A stretch of 49,665 nt of DNA from Bacteroidota bacterium (lineage in GTDB: Bacteria; Bacteroidota; Bacteroidia; NORP154): positions 1-49,665 of the forward strand of contig JACZWC010000031.1 in assembly GCA_022572355.1 (NCBI GenBank), given 5' to 3'. Shown here in pieces: positions 8,789-17,405 of the stretch (positions are counted from its first letter, which is position 1; each line of letters opens with the position of its first letter). Both the position numbers and the translations under genes were made by a program. The notes beneath the pieces were generated by a model, which worked only from the letters and a program-made list of their open reading frames with translations, made no database searches and was not told the origin of the DNA.

Positions 8789-9562
8789 CTAAAAGTGGAA
8801 TATCAGAAATATTGACACCGGTAAAGTAAGTGACAACGCTCCTCTTTTTGTCTGCTCATTCAATGTTGTGGTGGTTATCGCAACAGGGCTAAACCCATCA
8901 TCGAAATAGCGTTCGGTTTCCACATTTAACTTTGAATCTGTGAATATAAAATAATAGGAGGCTTCTGTACCGACCAATACATTCCTGGCAATATTAAAAG
9001 TAAAGCTGGCCTGCAAGCCACCACCATAGCTGAGATCAGATGAACGTGTAGTGGTGATGGTTGAATCTGTGCCTCCGCCAAAGAAGTCAAAAGCAACAAT
9101 TGTAATAGTTTGAATACTTTTTGATCCAAAAACCACATCCAGCCCATAACCCAATTGGAATTTCTTTCCCAGCGCCTTGGCAAACCCAAACCCGGTTTTT
9201 ACAGATAGATCTGAAAGATTGGATACAAAGCCATCCTTATCTTCATCCCGCGAATAGGCATAACCAAAAGCAACATTGAACATTCCTTTCATATTTACAT
9301 GACTAAATGAATGTTTCAAGAAATAGGGATTGTTAACTTCAGCAGTATTGTCGAGGCTAATAATTTGCTTGAGCAGTAAATTCGCCTGAATTCCTATGTA
9401 ATGATCCCATTTCTTCTCTTTTTTCTTCTCCTCGCCGCCTCCCGGAATGGCAGGCCCAACCTTCACTTCTTGCTCTGTTGTAATTTGCGGCTCTGTTTCC
9501 TGGGCAAATGACATACCGCTCCACAACAAGGCCATTGTTATTATGGTGATCGGGTTTCTCAT
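8789..9562 (-). CDS. Outer-membrane beta-barrel-like protein
   Basis: A 257-residue exported protein with a signal peptide MRNPITIITMALLWSGMSFAQ, a charged Pro/Glu/Lys linker (residues 22-52), and then alternating polar/hydrophobic strands rich in Gly and aromatics (FGYAYSRDEDKDG, VKTGFGFAKALGKKFQLGYG, SYGGGLQASFTF). It ends with the aromatic ILFHF-like tail (SIFLIFHF) typical of barrel proteins. It sits 11 bp after the di-heme peroxidase gene and 10 bp before the first twin lipoprotein. No named family is recognised. Membership of the outer membrane is inferred from composition. Confidence 0.8.
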   Translation of the reverse strand: MRNPITIITMALLWSGMSFAQETEPQITTEQEVKVGPAIPGGGEEKKKEKKWDHYIGIQANLLLKQIISLDNTAEVNNPYFLKHSFSHVNMKGMFNVAFGYAYSRDEDKDGFVSNLSDLSVKTGFGFAKALGKKFQLGYGLDVVFGSKSIQTITIVAFDFFGGGTDSTITTTRSSDLSYGGGLQASFTFNIARNVLVGTEASYYFIFTDSKLNVETERYFDDGFSPVAITTTTLNEQTKRGALSLTLPVSIFLIFHF

Positions 9563-9573
9563 TGAAGCCTGCT

Positions 9574-10677
9574 TTAGTTAACCTTAAATGGATCTGAAAA
9601 CTTGGGCTCAGTAGTCAGCTTGTTATCGGTAAGAGAATTGAGAAAGGCTATGAGCGCGTTCTTATCGGTCTGCTTAATATTCATAGCCTTGGCGTTGCCA
9701 TTTTGATCCTTTAACCGATCGTCGAGGTTGGGATGATTTTTAATACCACTACTGTAGTGCTCAAGCACTTCATCAAGAGATGCAAACCTGCCGTCGTGCA
9801 TATAGGGCCCGGTAAGCACCACATTTCGAAGGCTTGGAATTTTAAACTTGCCATTATCTGCCGGATTGCCGTTCAGCGCTCCGAGCCCGTTGTCTGAATA
9901 ATCAGCATTGAGGCCAATGTTCAATAAGGTACTTCCAGTAGATACGCTATATCCATTTGGAGTAGATAAGCTGTGGCAGCTCCCACAATCGTATTTCCCA
10001 AAGAATAAATCCAACCCTTGTGTCTCAAGAGTATTCAATCCATTAATTCCAACCAGATCAAATTTTGAGCTGTTTGAAGTAATGCTTCCAGTAAAACTAC
10101 TCAAAGCCACAGCCACCCGGTCGAATGTGATTTCGTTATCCCCAAAGGCCTGTGCAAAGAGATTCGCATAATAGGGCCTTTCTTTCAGCTTGCTAACGAT
10201 TTCAGTAGTTGTTCTGGCACCCATCTCCACGTGATTAAATACCGGCCTCAATACCATGGTTTTCAATACCGATTCCCTGCCATCCCAGAACAATAGTGGA
10301 GTATTGAAAGAAAACCCTGGAGGAATGGGAAATGGAATGATAAAGATACCTGGCGCAAGATTTTGTATTGGAGGGGCATTTCTAGATGTCTTCATATTCT
10401 CAAACCCTGTACTCAACGCAGTGTTGTCGGAGAAAGCAAAAGCTTGTTTATGACAAGTACCACATGAAATAGCGTTGTTAACCGAAAGTGTTTTGTCATA
10501 AAAAAGAACCCGTCCCAGCTGCCCGATTCCCGGTAGGATTCCTTCATAATCATAAGGAATATCGGGAAGATCCAAGGTAGTTCTGGGAACATCGGCATCT
10601 TTCTTTTTGGAACAAGAAACACCGCACATAACCCAGATCAAACAGGCAATACCGGCAAGATATACGTTGTTCTTCAT
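9574..10677 (-). CDS. Di-heme cytochrome c peroxidase (CCP/MauG family) lipoprotein
   Basis: A 367-residue protein from the ATG at 10677, chosen over one at 10695 because it directly gives MKNNVYLAGIACLIWVMCG and a lipidated Cys before SKKKDADVP. Two heme-binding motifs are visible: CGTCH in the N-terminal domain (after LGRVLFYDKTLS) and CGSCH in the C-terminal domain. The family landmarks FYDKTLS, LFWDGR and GPYMHDGRF are present. Members reduce peroxide or oxidise protein or small-molecule partners in the periplasm. This one is predicted to be membrane-anchored. It is the first gene of an operon with a barrel and two lipoproteins and has a good promoter at 10704-10733. Confidence 0.95.
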   Translation of the reverse strand: MKNNVYLAGIACLIWVMCGVSCSKKKDADVPRTTLDLPDIPYDYEGILPGIGQLGRVLFYDKTLSVNNAISCGTCHKQAFAFSDNTALSTGFENMKTSRNAPPIQNLAPGIFIIPFPIPPGFSFNTPLLFWDGRESVLKTMVLRPVFNHVEMGARTTTEIVSKLKERPYYANLFAQAFGDNEITFDRVAVALSSFTGSITSNSSKFDLVGINGLNTLETQGLDLFFGKYDCGSCHSLSTPNGYSVSTGSTLLNIGLNADYSDNGLGALNGNPADNGKFKIPSLRNVVLTGPYMHDGRFASLDEVLEHYSSGIKNHPNLDDRLKDQNGNAKAMNIKQTDKNALIAFLNSLTDNKLTTEPKFSDPFKVN

Positions 10678-10703
10678 AAGGACTGAATTGTACAACTGTC
10701 TTT

Positions 10704-10733
10704 CAAAGATAGCAAATTTAAGGTGCTGGTCAA
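10704..10733 (-). promoter_or_regulatory. Promoter of the di-heme peroxidase operon
   Basis: On the reverse strand TTG (10731-10733) is followed after exactly 19 bases by TATCTTTG (10704-10711). This matches the Bacteroidota sigma factor consensus TTG-N19-TAnnTTTG. The ATG at 10677 lies 26 bases downstream of the -7 box. Confidence 0.75.
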
Positions 10734-10746
10734 AGCGCCAGGCGCT
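10734..10746. repeat. Short inverted repeat next to the -33 element
   Basis: AGCGCC-A-GGCGCT is a perfect 6-bp inverted repeat touching the upstream edge of the peroxidase promoter. It could be an operator or just the foot of a small hairpin. No second copy was noticed in the window. Confidence 0.35.
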
Positions 10747-10889
10747 TATCAGGAAGCTACGTGCAGGTTATCTGGTAAGTCATAGTTGCAGAAGTTATTA
10801 ACCAATGCTATACTAAACAATTCAAGATTGCGTTCTGGATAGTGAAATCAAAACATCAGCGATTGTTAACCAACCCATAACCTGAAACC

Positions 10890-11291
10890 TTGAAAACATT
10901 ACTCTACTGCGCATTGTGCTGCCTGTTCCTGATGGCCTGTAATTCACAAGGCGAAATGCAAGCCAATAATGAAGGGCACAGTTGTACTGCAAAATGCGTG
11001 ACATCCTGCTCATCCAAAGCGGATAGGGAGGAAAACGACAAATTCGACTTCGCCATGAGCAGTGTTTGCCAGGCCTCCTGTGGCGTAAGTGATTACGACG
11101 ACTCAGATATTGTAGGAATCGCAGAGGCGAAAGTCGGAGACATTACCATGTGCCCGGTAAGTGGCGCCATCTACATGGTAAAGGAATCAAGTCCTGTGCT
11201 GAAGCACAACGGAGACACCTTTTATTCCTGCTGCGCAGGATGTGCGGATAAGTTCAAAGAGGACCCCGCAAGGTTCTATAAAAACGTATAG
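10890..11291 (+). CDS. Lipoprotein with C-terminal YHS/TRASH-like metal-binding domain
   Basis: A 133-residue lipoprotein that must start at TTG (10890): only this start gives the signal MKTLLYCALCCLFLMAC, and the next ATG lies inside the lipobox. The middle holds several Cys (CTAKCVTSCSS, CQASCG). The C-terminus resembles a YHS domain: CPVSGAIYMV, YSCCAGCADKFKEDPARFY. YHS/TRASH domains bind heavy metals such as copper or sit in redox partners. It converges with the DUF6370-like gene, 9 bp apart. A metal-trafficking role is inference. Confidence 0.85.
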   Translation: MKTLLYCALCCLFLMACNSQGEMQANNEGHSCTAKCVTSCSSKADREENDKFDFAMSSVCQASCGVSDYDDSDIVGIAEAKVGDITMCPVSGAIYMVKESSPVLKHNGDTFYSCCAGCADKFKEDPARFYKNV

Positions 11292-11300
11292 AATATTAGG

Positions 11301-11639
11301 CTAGTTCTTCTTCTCTTCAAGTGGCAACAATTCAAAGCTCGTAGCCACAAACTTATCGCCTTTTATTTCTCCCTCAACCTTTGCCTTTCTAACCACAGAG
11401 CAAAATCCATCTTTGCCATGTGCGTCACCGTGGTCATCGAGAGAACTACCTTTCACTAAATAGGCTTTATCATCTATCCTGACAGCAAGACTGCACCCCT
11501 TACCGGATAATCCGAAGTTACACAGCCCGCAGGATGCTTCGACAATTTTAGATTTTGATTCTTTTGTTGCTTTTTCTTGTGCGAAACAAGTTGCGCTTGT
11601 CAGCGCAAAGAGCAGAAGTGGTAAAATGATCCTTTTCAT
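11301..11639 (-). CDS. DUF6370-like exported protein
   Basis: A 112-residue exported protein with the signal MKRIILPLLLFALTSATCFAQ. The mature part has ASCGLCNFGLSGKGCSLAVR, YLVKGSSLDDHGDAH, GFCSVVRKAKVEGEI and FELLPL, which I recognise as the DUF6370 pattern with conserved Cys and His. The four Cys and the HGDAH cluster suggest metal binding, but no function is established to my knowledge. It carries its own promoter (11662-11669). Its convergent neighbour is another small Cys-rich periplasmic protein. Confidence 0.85.
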   Translation of the reverse strand: MKRIILPLLLFALTSATCFAQEKATKESKSKIVEASCGLCNFGLSGKGCSLAVRIDDKAYLVKGSSLDDHGDAHGKDGFCSVVRKAKVEGEIKGDKFVATSFELLPLEEKKN

Positions 11640-11661
11640 AATTTATTTAATTTGAGTTGTT

Positions 11662-11694
11662 CAAATATACGGTAATGTGAGTTCATCACTGCAA
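11662..11694 (-). promoter_or_regulatory. Promoter of the DUF6370-like gene
   Basis: The -7 box TATATTTG (reverse strand, 11662-11669) fits the Bacteroidota consensus exactly. A TTG at 11692-11694 lies 22 bases upstream, slightly longer than the usual 19. The ATG is 22 bases downstream of the box. Confidence 0.6.
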
Positions 11695-11743
11695 TTGTCT
11701 GCTTGCAATTCTGCTTTTCATCCTGAACTCAAAAAATGAGCGC

Positions 11744-11819
11744 CCTCCGGTGCTTTCAGCTTCCGACTTCGCTAAACCTGCCTGACCGGTAGGCAGGGCT
11801 ACGCCCGACTCACTGGAGG
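11744..11819. repeat. Nested inverted-repeat element between genes
   Basis: The outer arms CCTCCGGTG (11744-11752) and CACTGGAGG (11811-11819) match with one mismatch. Near the right-hand end sits an inner hairpin CCTGCCT...AGGCAGG (11777-11797). The inner arms are those of the palindrome at 3692-3713. The element fills most of the 217-bp gap between the DUF6370-like gene and the first TPR gene and looks like a REP-type mobile or structural element. Confidence 0.55.
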
Positions 11820-11856
11820 ACTAAATATCCAGGTTTATTTTCCTGCCCAATTACAA

Positions 11857-13506
11857 CTAATTTGACAAACGTTTTTTTAACGAGGATTCAAAATAAGAAT
11901 GCAACGGGAAAATCAATGCAGCCAATACTGCGTTAAACGCCAGCTTCCCAGCTGGTGCTCCAGCACTGTATTCTTCTATAAAGGGATCGAGCAAAACAAG
12001 AGTAAATTCAAAAAACAAAAGAAATGAGAAAAATACGATGCCCTCAACTATTCTTACAGGTACAGTGAGCCTTCTCGCGGCTGCCATTCCTCCAAATAGC
12101 AATGCCATAAATATTGCAATGCCTGAATACTGAAGGTTATCACGCCTTTGCCGCTCAACTATCATTCTCACTTCTCTTTCTAACTCAAGCCTGGTGTTCC
12201 GCGTAATTTCTCTTTCAAACTCAAAGCGGCCCTCCAGCCTTCCAAGTTCTTTAGATTTATTCTCGTTAACCAAAGAATCATTTGTGTTATTGAACAAAAC
12301 AAGATATTGCCATGCCTGCTTAAAGTTTTCCTTTCTTTCGGAACGACTGGTGGCCTGCTTAGCCAATTTTACGTACGCCTTGGTGAACACGTTATAAGTC
12401 TGTTTGGCTAGGAATAGTGAACCGAGATCTTCTGATATTTCAAGGCTTCTCTGTAGATATTCAAGTGTCTTGCCCAGTTTGTTTTTCTCTATATACACAA
12501 GCCCAATATTTGTTAAAGATTGTGGTATTGCCGTCACTATGCCTAATTCTTCTTTTATCCTCAGGGATTTTTGATAATAATTAAGCGATTGATCAAAGTT
12601 TTCAGCTGCAAAATAAAAATTACCAATGTTGTTATAGCTAGTGGCTATCCGCTCCTGATTGCCAAGTTTCTGCTGAATTTCTAATGCCTTGAAGTGATAG
12701 TCTATTGCCTCTTCCTTGTCTCCCAGAGCCTGCAATAAGTTTCCAATGTTATTCATAGTAATTGCAATGTTTTGTTGTTTCCCGACACCTTCCAAGATTA
12801 CCAGTGCTTTTTTGTAGTATTCTAATGCCTTGTCCTTGTTTCTTAGCGCACCGTAAACAATTCCAATATTCGTATAGCAGATGCCAATTCCTTCTTCGTT
12901 CCCTGTTTCCCCCCTTAGCTGTAGCGACTTAAAGAAACTCTTTAGGGCTTCATTATAATTCCCAATGAATCTGTGTACGTTACCAATGTTGTTGTAACAG
13001 CTGGCCATTCCTTTATAGTTTTGCATGCTCTCTGCAATGATCAGCGATCGTTGGTAATGCTCCAGCGCCAAACTATTGCTTCCGCGTTTTCTGCAGATAA
13101 TACCAAGATTGTTCAGCGCCTTCGATATTCCTAAACTATCAGGTATAGACTCGCTGATATCCAATGAAATCAAGAAATTACTGTACGCATCCGTATAATC
13201 ACCAACATCGTCATCGAGATAGCCTCGGTAGAGATATGACAGTGCGAGGTTTTCTCTCTTTCCTTTTTCCAACTTCTCCCAATTCGAATAGTCATTTACC
13301 TCCATGGCGCGACTGAGATACTCAGCCGCTTTTTCCGGATTTTTAAATTCGTTGGCCATACAAAGCCTGTGTAGGATACTTACCCTGAAACTATCGGTAA
13401 GCTCTGAATTAAGAAGATTCTCCAGAGAATCAAGGGAAGCAGTTGTGGTGCCTTTCAACACCAGAAGGCTTATAAAAATAAGGATGAAGCGTGCAGCGAA
13501 TCTCAA
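11857..13506 (-). CDS. TPR membrane protein with conserved three-helix C-terminus (paralog family)
   Basis: A 549-residue protein starting at TTG (13506), the only start that includes the signal peptide MRFAARFILIFISLLVLKG. About eight TPR units of 40 residues (about 90-370; repeated NNIGN and ALEYYKKAL patterns) are followed by a coiled coil (400-455, ending RQRRDNLQYS). Three hydrophobic helices then cover roughly 457-475, 482-505 and 515-538. The helix region includes VRIVEGIVFFSFLLFFEFTL, LLDPFIEEYSAGAPAGKLAFNA and IFPLHSYFESSLKKRL, shared with the genes at 14255, 15849 and 44586. A sensor or scaffold with its TPR part in the periplasm is inferred. No kinase, cyclase or phosphatase domain is present. 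Confidence 0.9.
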   Translation of the reverse strand: MRFAARFILIFISLLVLKGTTTASLDSLENLLNSELTDSFRVSILHRLCMANEFKNPEKAAEYLSRAMEVNDYSNWEKLEKGKRENLALSYLYRGYLDDDVGDYTDAYSNFLISLDISESIPDSLGISKALNNLGIICRKRGSNSLALEHYQRSLIIAESMQNYKGMASCYNNIGNVHRFIGNYNEALKSFFKSLQLRGETGNEEGIGICYTNIGIVYGALRNKDKALEYYKKALVILEGVGKQQNIAITMNNIGNLLQALGDKEEAIDYHFKALEIQQKLGNQERIATSYNNIGNFYFAAENFDQSLNYYQKSLRIKEELGIVTAIPQSLTNIGLVYIEKNKLGKTLEYLQRSLEISEDLGSLFLAKQTYNVFTKAYVKLAKQATSRSERKENFKQAWQYLVLFNNTNDSLVNENKSKELGRLEGRFEFEREITRNTRLELEREVRMIVERQRRDNLQYSGIAIFMALLFGGMAAARRLTVPVRIVEGIVFFSFLLFFEFTLVLLDPFIEEYSAGAPAGKLAFNAVLAALIFPLHSYFESSLKKRLSN

Positions 13507-13527
13507 CTTGAACTATCTGAACTATGA

Positions 13528-13629
13528 TTAGTTACTAGATGAATGAACACTATTCATGTGATTAAAGGCATTTTCAATAATCTCTTTAAGAACATCTGCA
13601 TTGGTAGGTTTTGTTTTTTGTTTAGTCAT
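13528..13629 (-). CDS. Possible small protein, 33 residues
   Basis: An ATG at 13627-13629 opens a 33-codon frame ending at TAA (13528-13530). The product is Lys/Asn-rich, with the possible helix NADVLKEIIENAFNHM. It fits between the DUF4468-like gene (8 bp upstream) and the TTG of the next TPR gene (21 bp downstream) on the same strand. No homolog is recognised. The spacing is the only support, so it may be chance. Confidence 0.3.
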   Translation of the reverse strand: MTKQKTKPTNADVLKEIIENAFNHMNSVHSSSN

Positions 13630-13637
13630 CGTATCTA

Positions 13638-14207
13638 CTACCACTCCTCCTCTACTTTATCCTTTTTCGCAATCCCCACCTTGAAGCTTTTGATGAGTTC
13701 GGTGATTTTATCATTCACCTGAACCAGGTATCCTGCAGATCGATGGTTGTACTGCTTCTTATTGTCTGTGTACCACCTCTCAATTCCCTGATAGGAAGTT
13801 GACTTCCGATTGATTTTCGTGATTTCGTATTTATACCTTCCATCTTTAAATAGAAAGGTTAATGTATATTCTATCATATCTGCACGACTCTTGACCCCTG
13901 ATTTTGAATCTTTATCAAATATATAGAAACGATGTCTGGCCATTAGCTTCCCACCTTCTTTGTCTTTTTCCCGAAGCACATTAGAAGGGCTCTTGTAAAA
14001 TTTCGTGGCCCAGGCTATAGCTTTATCATAAAGCACGGTTTTTGAGCCTTCCTGCTGCACTACTTCTTTGTAGATGATGTAATTGGTCTCTTCATCAACA
14101 GCCATCTCGGGAATATCAATTTTCTCCAGAGCTTTTTTCTTTTGGGCAGTTGCTTTGAATGATATAACACTCAAAATGACCAGGATGATCAGGGTTAGGT
14201 TTTTCAT
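13638..14207 (-). CDS. DUF4468-like exported protein
   Basis: A 189-residue protein from the ATG at 14207. An in-frame ATG at 14228 exists, but MKNLTLIILVILSVISFKATAQ starting at 14207 is a normal signal peptide. The mature part has YIIYKEVVQQEGSK, YDKAIAWATKFYKSPSNV and TLTFLFKDGRYKYEITK, the arrangement of the DUF4468 (TBP-like fold) family. These periplasmic proteins are of unknown function. It lies between two TPR membrane protein genes on the same strand. A near-consensus -7 TACATTTA lies upstream. Confidence 0.8.
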   Translation of the reverse strand: MKNLTLIILVILSVISFKATAQKKKALEKIDIPEMAVDEETNYIIYKEVVQQEGSKTVLYDKAIAWATKFYKSPSNVLREKDKEGGKLMARHRFYIFDKDSKSGVKSRADMIEYTLTFLFKDGRYKYEITKINRKSTSYQGIERWYTDNKKQYNHRSAGYLVQVNDKITELIKSFKVGIAKKDKVEEEW

Positions 14208-14254
14208 GGATGTGAGTTTGATTGGCAATAAATGTAGAAATTATTTATCTCATC

Positions 14255-15844
14255 TTACTTGACCAGCCTGCCTTTCAGCTTTGTTTCAAAAAAAGCGTGA
14301 AGCGGGAAAATGCAAGCCGCAATTCCTGCATTAAACAGGAGTTTAAACCCGGGAGCCCCACCAGACCAGTTATCAATATATGGGTCTGCCAAGACCAACA
14401 AAAACTCAAAGAAGATCAAGAAGGCAAAGAAGATGATGCCTTCGGCAACACGCTCTGGTAAGGAGAGCCTCCCAAGCATAGCAACCAATACACAAATTAC
14501 AAGTAAACCAATTAACACGATGCTGTATTGCAAGTTGTCTCGTCGCGAACGGATTTCGGCTTCCAAACGTGCAGCTTCCTTTTGTTTCTGCTCTTTCAAC
14601 AGCATCGCTTTCTCAAACTCATATTTGGTCTGTTGACGGATGGCAGCCTTCAGCGTTTTTTCGTTTTTGATACTGTCACGCATTTTGATATATAGCTCAT
14701 ACATTTCAAGCGCCCCTTGATAGTTGCCTTCTACCTTATGGATTTTCGAAGACAATCTTGCAGCATTTCTGATTGGCTTTGGAAATCCTGTTTCTTCTGC
14801 CACGCTCATGCATTTTTGAGCATATCTTTTGGCAATGTCAAAATCACCATTTTCAAAATAGAAATCCCCTATAATATACAGTGAGCCTGCAATTCCTTTT
14901 TTGTCTCCTATTTCCTCCTTTATTTTTAAACTTTTTTGAAAGAAATCCAACGCTCTTTCACAACTCGCCAGGCTTAAAACGCTGTCTTGAGATAGTCTCC
15001 CTTGACGAAGATATATATGCCCGATGTTGTGCAGAGAATACGCCACTCCTTTTTTATAACCCATCTCTTCATGCATCTCCAAACTTTTGTGGTAATAGTC
15101 TATTGCCTTATGGAGGTCACCCTGTTTTTTAAATATGACACCAATATTGTTTAGGGAAAGGGCCACCCCTCTTTTATCACCTACCTCTTCTCTGATCTTC
15201 AAACTCTTGTAGTAATATTCCAGCCCTTTGTCAAAGTCGCCTTGATTTTTATAAACCATGCCAATAATATTCAAAGAAACAGCCACGTCTTTTTTATCGC
15301 CTATTTCCTCCCTCAGCTTCAATCCCAGGTGCAGGTATTCCAGGCCTTTGGCAATGTCGCCCTGATCATTATAGATGAACCCAATATTATTAAAAGAAGT
15401 AGCCAGTTGTTTTTTGAATAAACTTATCTGAAAATCATTCAACATAGTTATACCGTCAGCAGTTTTGTCGCGAAGTATTTTCTCCCGAATTTTAACTGCA
15501 TGTTGGAAGCACTCCAGGGCAAACTGATTTTCTCCACGCTGGCGCACCTGGTACCCGAGAGCTCCGTAACAGCTCGCTGTTTCTCCGGCCAGGTTGCCTT
15601 CCACGGCTATTTTGAGCGCCTTTTTGCACAAAACAATCGCCGTATCACGGTTTGAGAGGCAAACAATTTTGATAATCTCTATGAGCCGGTAAACCCTAAT
15701 GCTATCTTGAGTGGCGCTTTCATATGCGCGGTAGAGGGAGTCCAGTTTCGTGGAAACTACGTCCGTATTCTGAGCGACGGCAACAGGATTTACTGCGGTC
15801 GACAAAAAGAGAAGGAGCATTATGGAATATCGAAAGAGGAACAT
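14255..15844 (-). CDS. TPR membrane protein with conserved three-helix C-terminus (paralog family)
   Basis: A 529-residue protein with a signal peptide (MFLFRYSIMLLLFLSTAVNP...AQ), TPR units (about 85-390) with the repeated core SLNNIG/YKNQGDFDKGLEYYYKSL, and an inserted spacer SQDSVLSLASCERAL in one repeat. A coiled coil (ELYIKMRDSIKNEKTLKA to RSRRDNLQYS) precedes three helices. The last two, in VRVAEGIIFFAFLIFFEFLL, ADPYIDNWSGGAPG and FKLLFNAGIAACIFPLHAFF, are nearly identical to those of the neighbours. It starts 4 bp after the stop of the upstream paralog (15849-17399), so the two form an operon. Confidence 0.92.
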   Translation of the reverse strand: MFLFRYSIMLLLFLSTAVNPVAVAQNTDVVSTKLDSLYRAYESATQDSIRVYRLIEIIKIVCLSNRDTAIVLCKKALKIAVEGNLAGETASCYGALGYQVRQRGENQFALECFQHAVKIREKILRDKTADGITMLNDFQISLFKKQLATSFNNIGFIYNDQGDIAKGLEYLHLGLKLREEIGDKKDVAVSLNIIGMVYKNQGDFDKGLEYYYKSLKIREEVGDKRGVALSLNNIGVIFKKQGDLHKAIDYYHKSLEMHEEMGYKKGVAYSLHNIGHIYLRQGRLSQDSVLSLASCERALDFFQKSLKIKEEIGDKKGIAGSLYIIGDFYFENGDFDIAKRYAQKCMSVAEETGFPKPIRNAARLSSKIHKVEGNYQGALEMYELYIKMRDSIKNEKTLKAAIRQQTKYEFEKAMLLKEQKQKEAARLEAEIRSRRDNLQYSIVLIGLLVICVLVAMLGRLSLPERVAEGIIFFAFLIFFEFLLVLADPYIDNWSGGAPGFKLLFNAGIAACIFPLHAFFETKLKGRLVK

Positions 15845-15848
15845 CGAT

Positions 15849-17399
15849 TTATGATTTATGTTTTGCCTTGATGAGTCGGTTTTTCAGTTTTGATTCAAAG
15901 AGTGAGTGCAATGGAAATATCAAAGCAGCTACAGCTGCGTTAAATAACAATTTAATTCCCGGTGCTCCACCTGACCAGTTATCAATGTAGGGATCAGCCA
16001 GCACAAGAAGGAATTCAAAGAAGATCAGGAAGGAGAAGAAAATAAGGCCCTCCAGAAGACGTACGGATATATTGACACGGGTAAGAAACAAAATCAAGGA
16101 GAACACAATGACTATGACAATGACTATGACTGAATATTGTAGGTTATCGCGCCTGGAAGTCTTTTCAGACTCTATTCGGGCAAGCTCCCTCTCTTCTTGC
16201 TCTTTTACAAGCTGGGCCTTTTCAAATTCGTATTTAGTCTGCTGACGAATAGTGGCCTTTTGAGTTTGCTCGTTATTGATGCTGTCGCGCATTTGAATAA
16301 ACAGCTCATACATCTCAAGGGCTTGCTTGTAATTGCCCTCCTTTCTGTAAATCTCGGAGAGAAGATTTGCCGGTCTTTTTATGTCATCTGGGAAACCCAA
16401 CTCTGCAGCTAGTTTCATGCTTTTCTGTGCATATTTTTTGGCCAATGCAATATCACCCATATACAGAAAGATGGCTCCTATATTATGAAAAGAACTAGCC
16501 ACTCCGATTATATCTTCAAGCTCTTCTTCTATCTTCAAACTCTTCTGGTAGTATTCCAATGCTTTTTGGGTGTTGCCTTGATCTCTATAGATTGATCCAA
16601 TATTGTTCATTGCACTAGCTGCTCCATATTTATGTCCTATTTCTTCATATAACTTCAAACTCTTTTGGTAATATTCCAGCCCTTTCTTCTCATCGCCTTG
16701 ATTATTGTACGTAACTCCAATATTGTTCAAGCAAGTAGCTACCCCTTCCTTATCTCCTATCTCTTCGCTTATCTTCAGACTCTTTTGATAGTATTCCAAC
16801 CCTTTAGCAATGTCGCCCTGGCTTTTATAAACGTATCCTATATTGTTCAAAGAGGTGGCTTCCCCACTTTTATCTCCTGCTTCTTCATATAGCTTTAAAC
16901 TCTTGTGGTAATATTCCAATCCTTTGGCAATGTTGCCAAAACTATTATAGGTAAATCCAATATTGTTTAAACAGGTAGCTATTTCTTCTTGTATACCTAG
17001 TTCTTTTTGAATTTTTAAACTACTGAAATAGTATTCCAATCCCTTGGCAATGTTGCCCTTATAGTTGTAGATAGCGCCAATATTGTTCAAGGCGTCAGCC
17101 AGAGATGACAAGTACTTTTTTTTGAGGATCACGGTCAGTTGGTTAGCTTTCAAGTTTTTCCTGGCAATGACTTTCGCTCTTTGCCAGAGAATCAGTGCAG
17201 TGTCGGGGTTGCTCAGATAAACTTGCTCACCCCAATCCAAATAGGCCCTGCAAATTGATGTGTCACGAGCCGGACTGTTACGAAGGTGCATCGCTGTTTC
17301 GATTACTGATTTTAGTGAATCAACAGAGCTTTCTGCAGCTGTGTTAATCACTGGGAGTAATCCAATTCCGGTCATCACAATGCGATTAAAAAATTTCAT
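15849..17399 (-). CDS. TPR membrane protein with conserved three-helix C-terminus (paralog family)
   Basis: A 516-residue protein with a signal peptide (residues 1-22) and a TPR array at 100-340 with a strict 40-residue period (LNNIGYVYKSQGDIAKGLEY). A coiled coil covers 360-416 (YELFIQMRDSINNEQTQKA; YEFEKAQLVKEQEERE). RRDNLQYS precedes the first helix (421-440, a run of Val/Ile), then helices at 445-468 and 481-500. The loop ADPYIDNWSGGAPG and the end IFPLHSLFESKLKNRL define the C-terminal module. It follows a small Cys-rich frame by 6 bp. Because the TPR part matches that of TPR histidine kinases, a periplasmic sensing role is plausible but unproven. Confidence 0.92.
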   Translation of the reverse strand: MKFFNRIVMTGIGLLPVINTAAESSVDSLKSVIETAMHLRNSPARDTSICRAYLDWGEQVYLSNPDTALILWQRAKVIARKNLKANQLTVILKKKYLSSLADALNNIGAIYNYKGNIAKGLEYYFSSLKIQKELGIQEEIATCLNNIGFTYNSFGNIAKGLEYYHKSLKLYEEAGDKSGEATSLNNIGYVYKSQGDIAKGLEYYQKSLKISEEIGDKEGVATCLNNIGVTYNNQGDEKKGLEYYQKSLKLYEEIGHKYGAASAMNNIGSIYRDQGNTQKALEYYQKSLKIEEELEDIIGVASSFHNIGAIFLYMGDIALAKKYAQKSMKLAAELGFPDDIKRPANLLSEIYRKEGNYKQALEMYELFIQMRDSINNEQTQKATIRQQTKYEFEKAQLVKEQEERELARIESEKTSRRDNLQYSVIVIVIVIVFSLILFLTRVNISVRLLEGLIFFSFLIFFEFLLVLADPYIDNWSGGAPGIKLLFNAAVAALIFPLHSLFESKLKNRLIKAKHKS

Positions 17400-17405
17400 A
17401 GCCTG

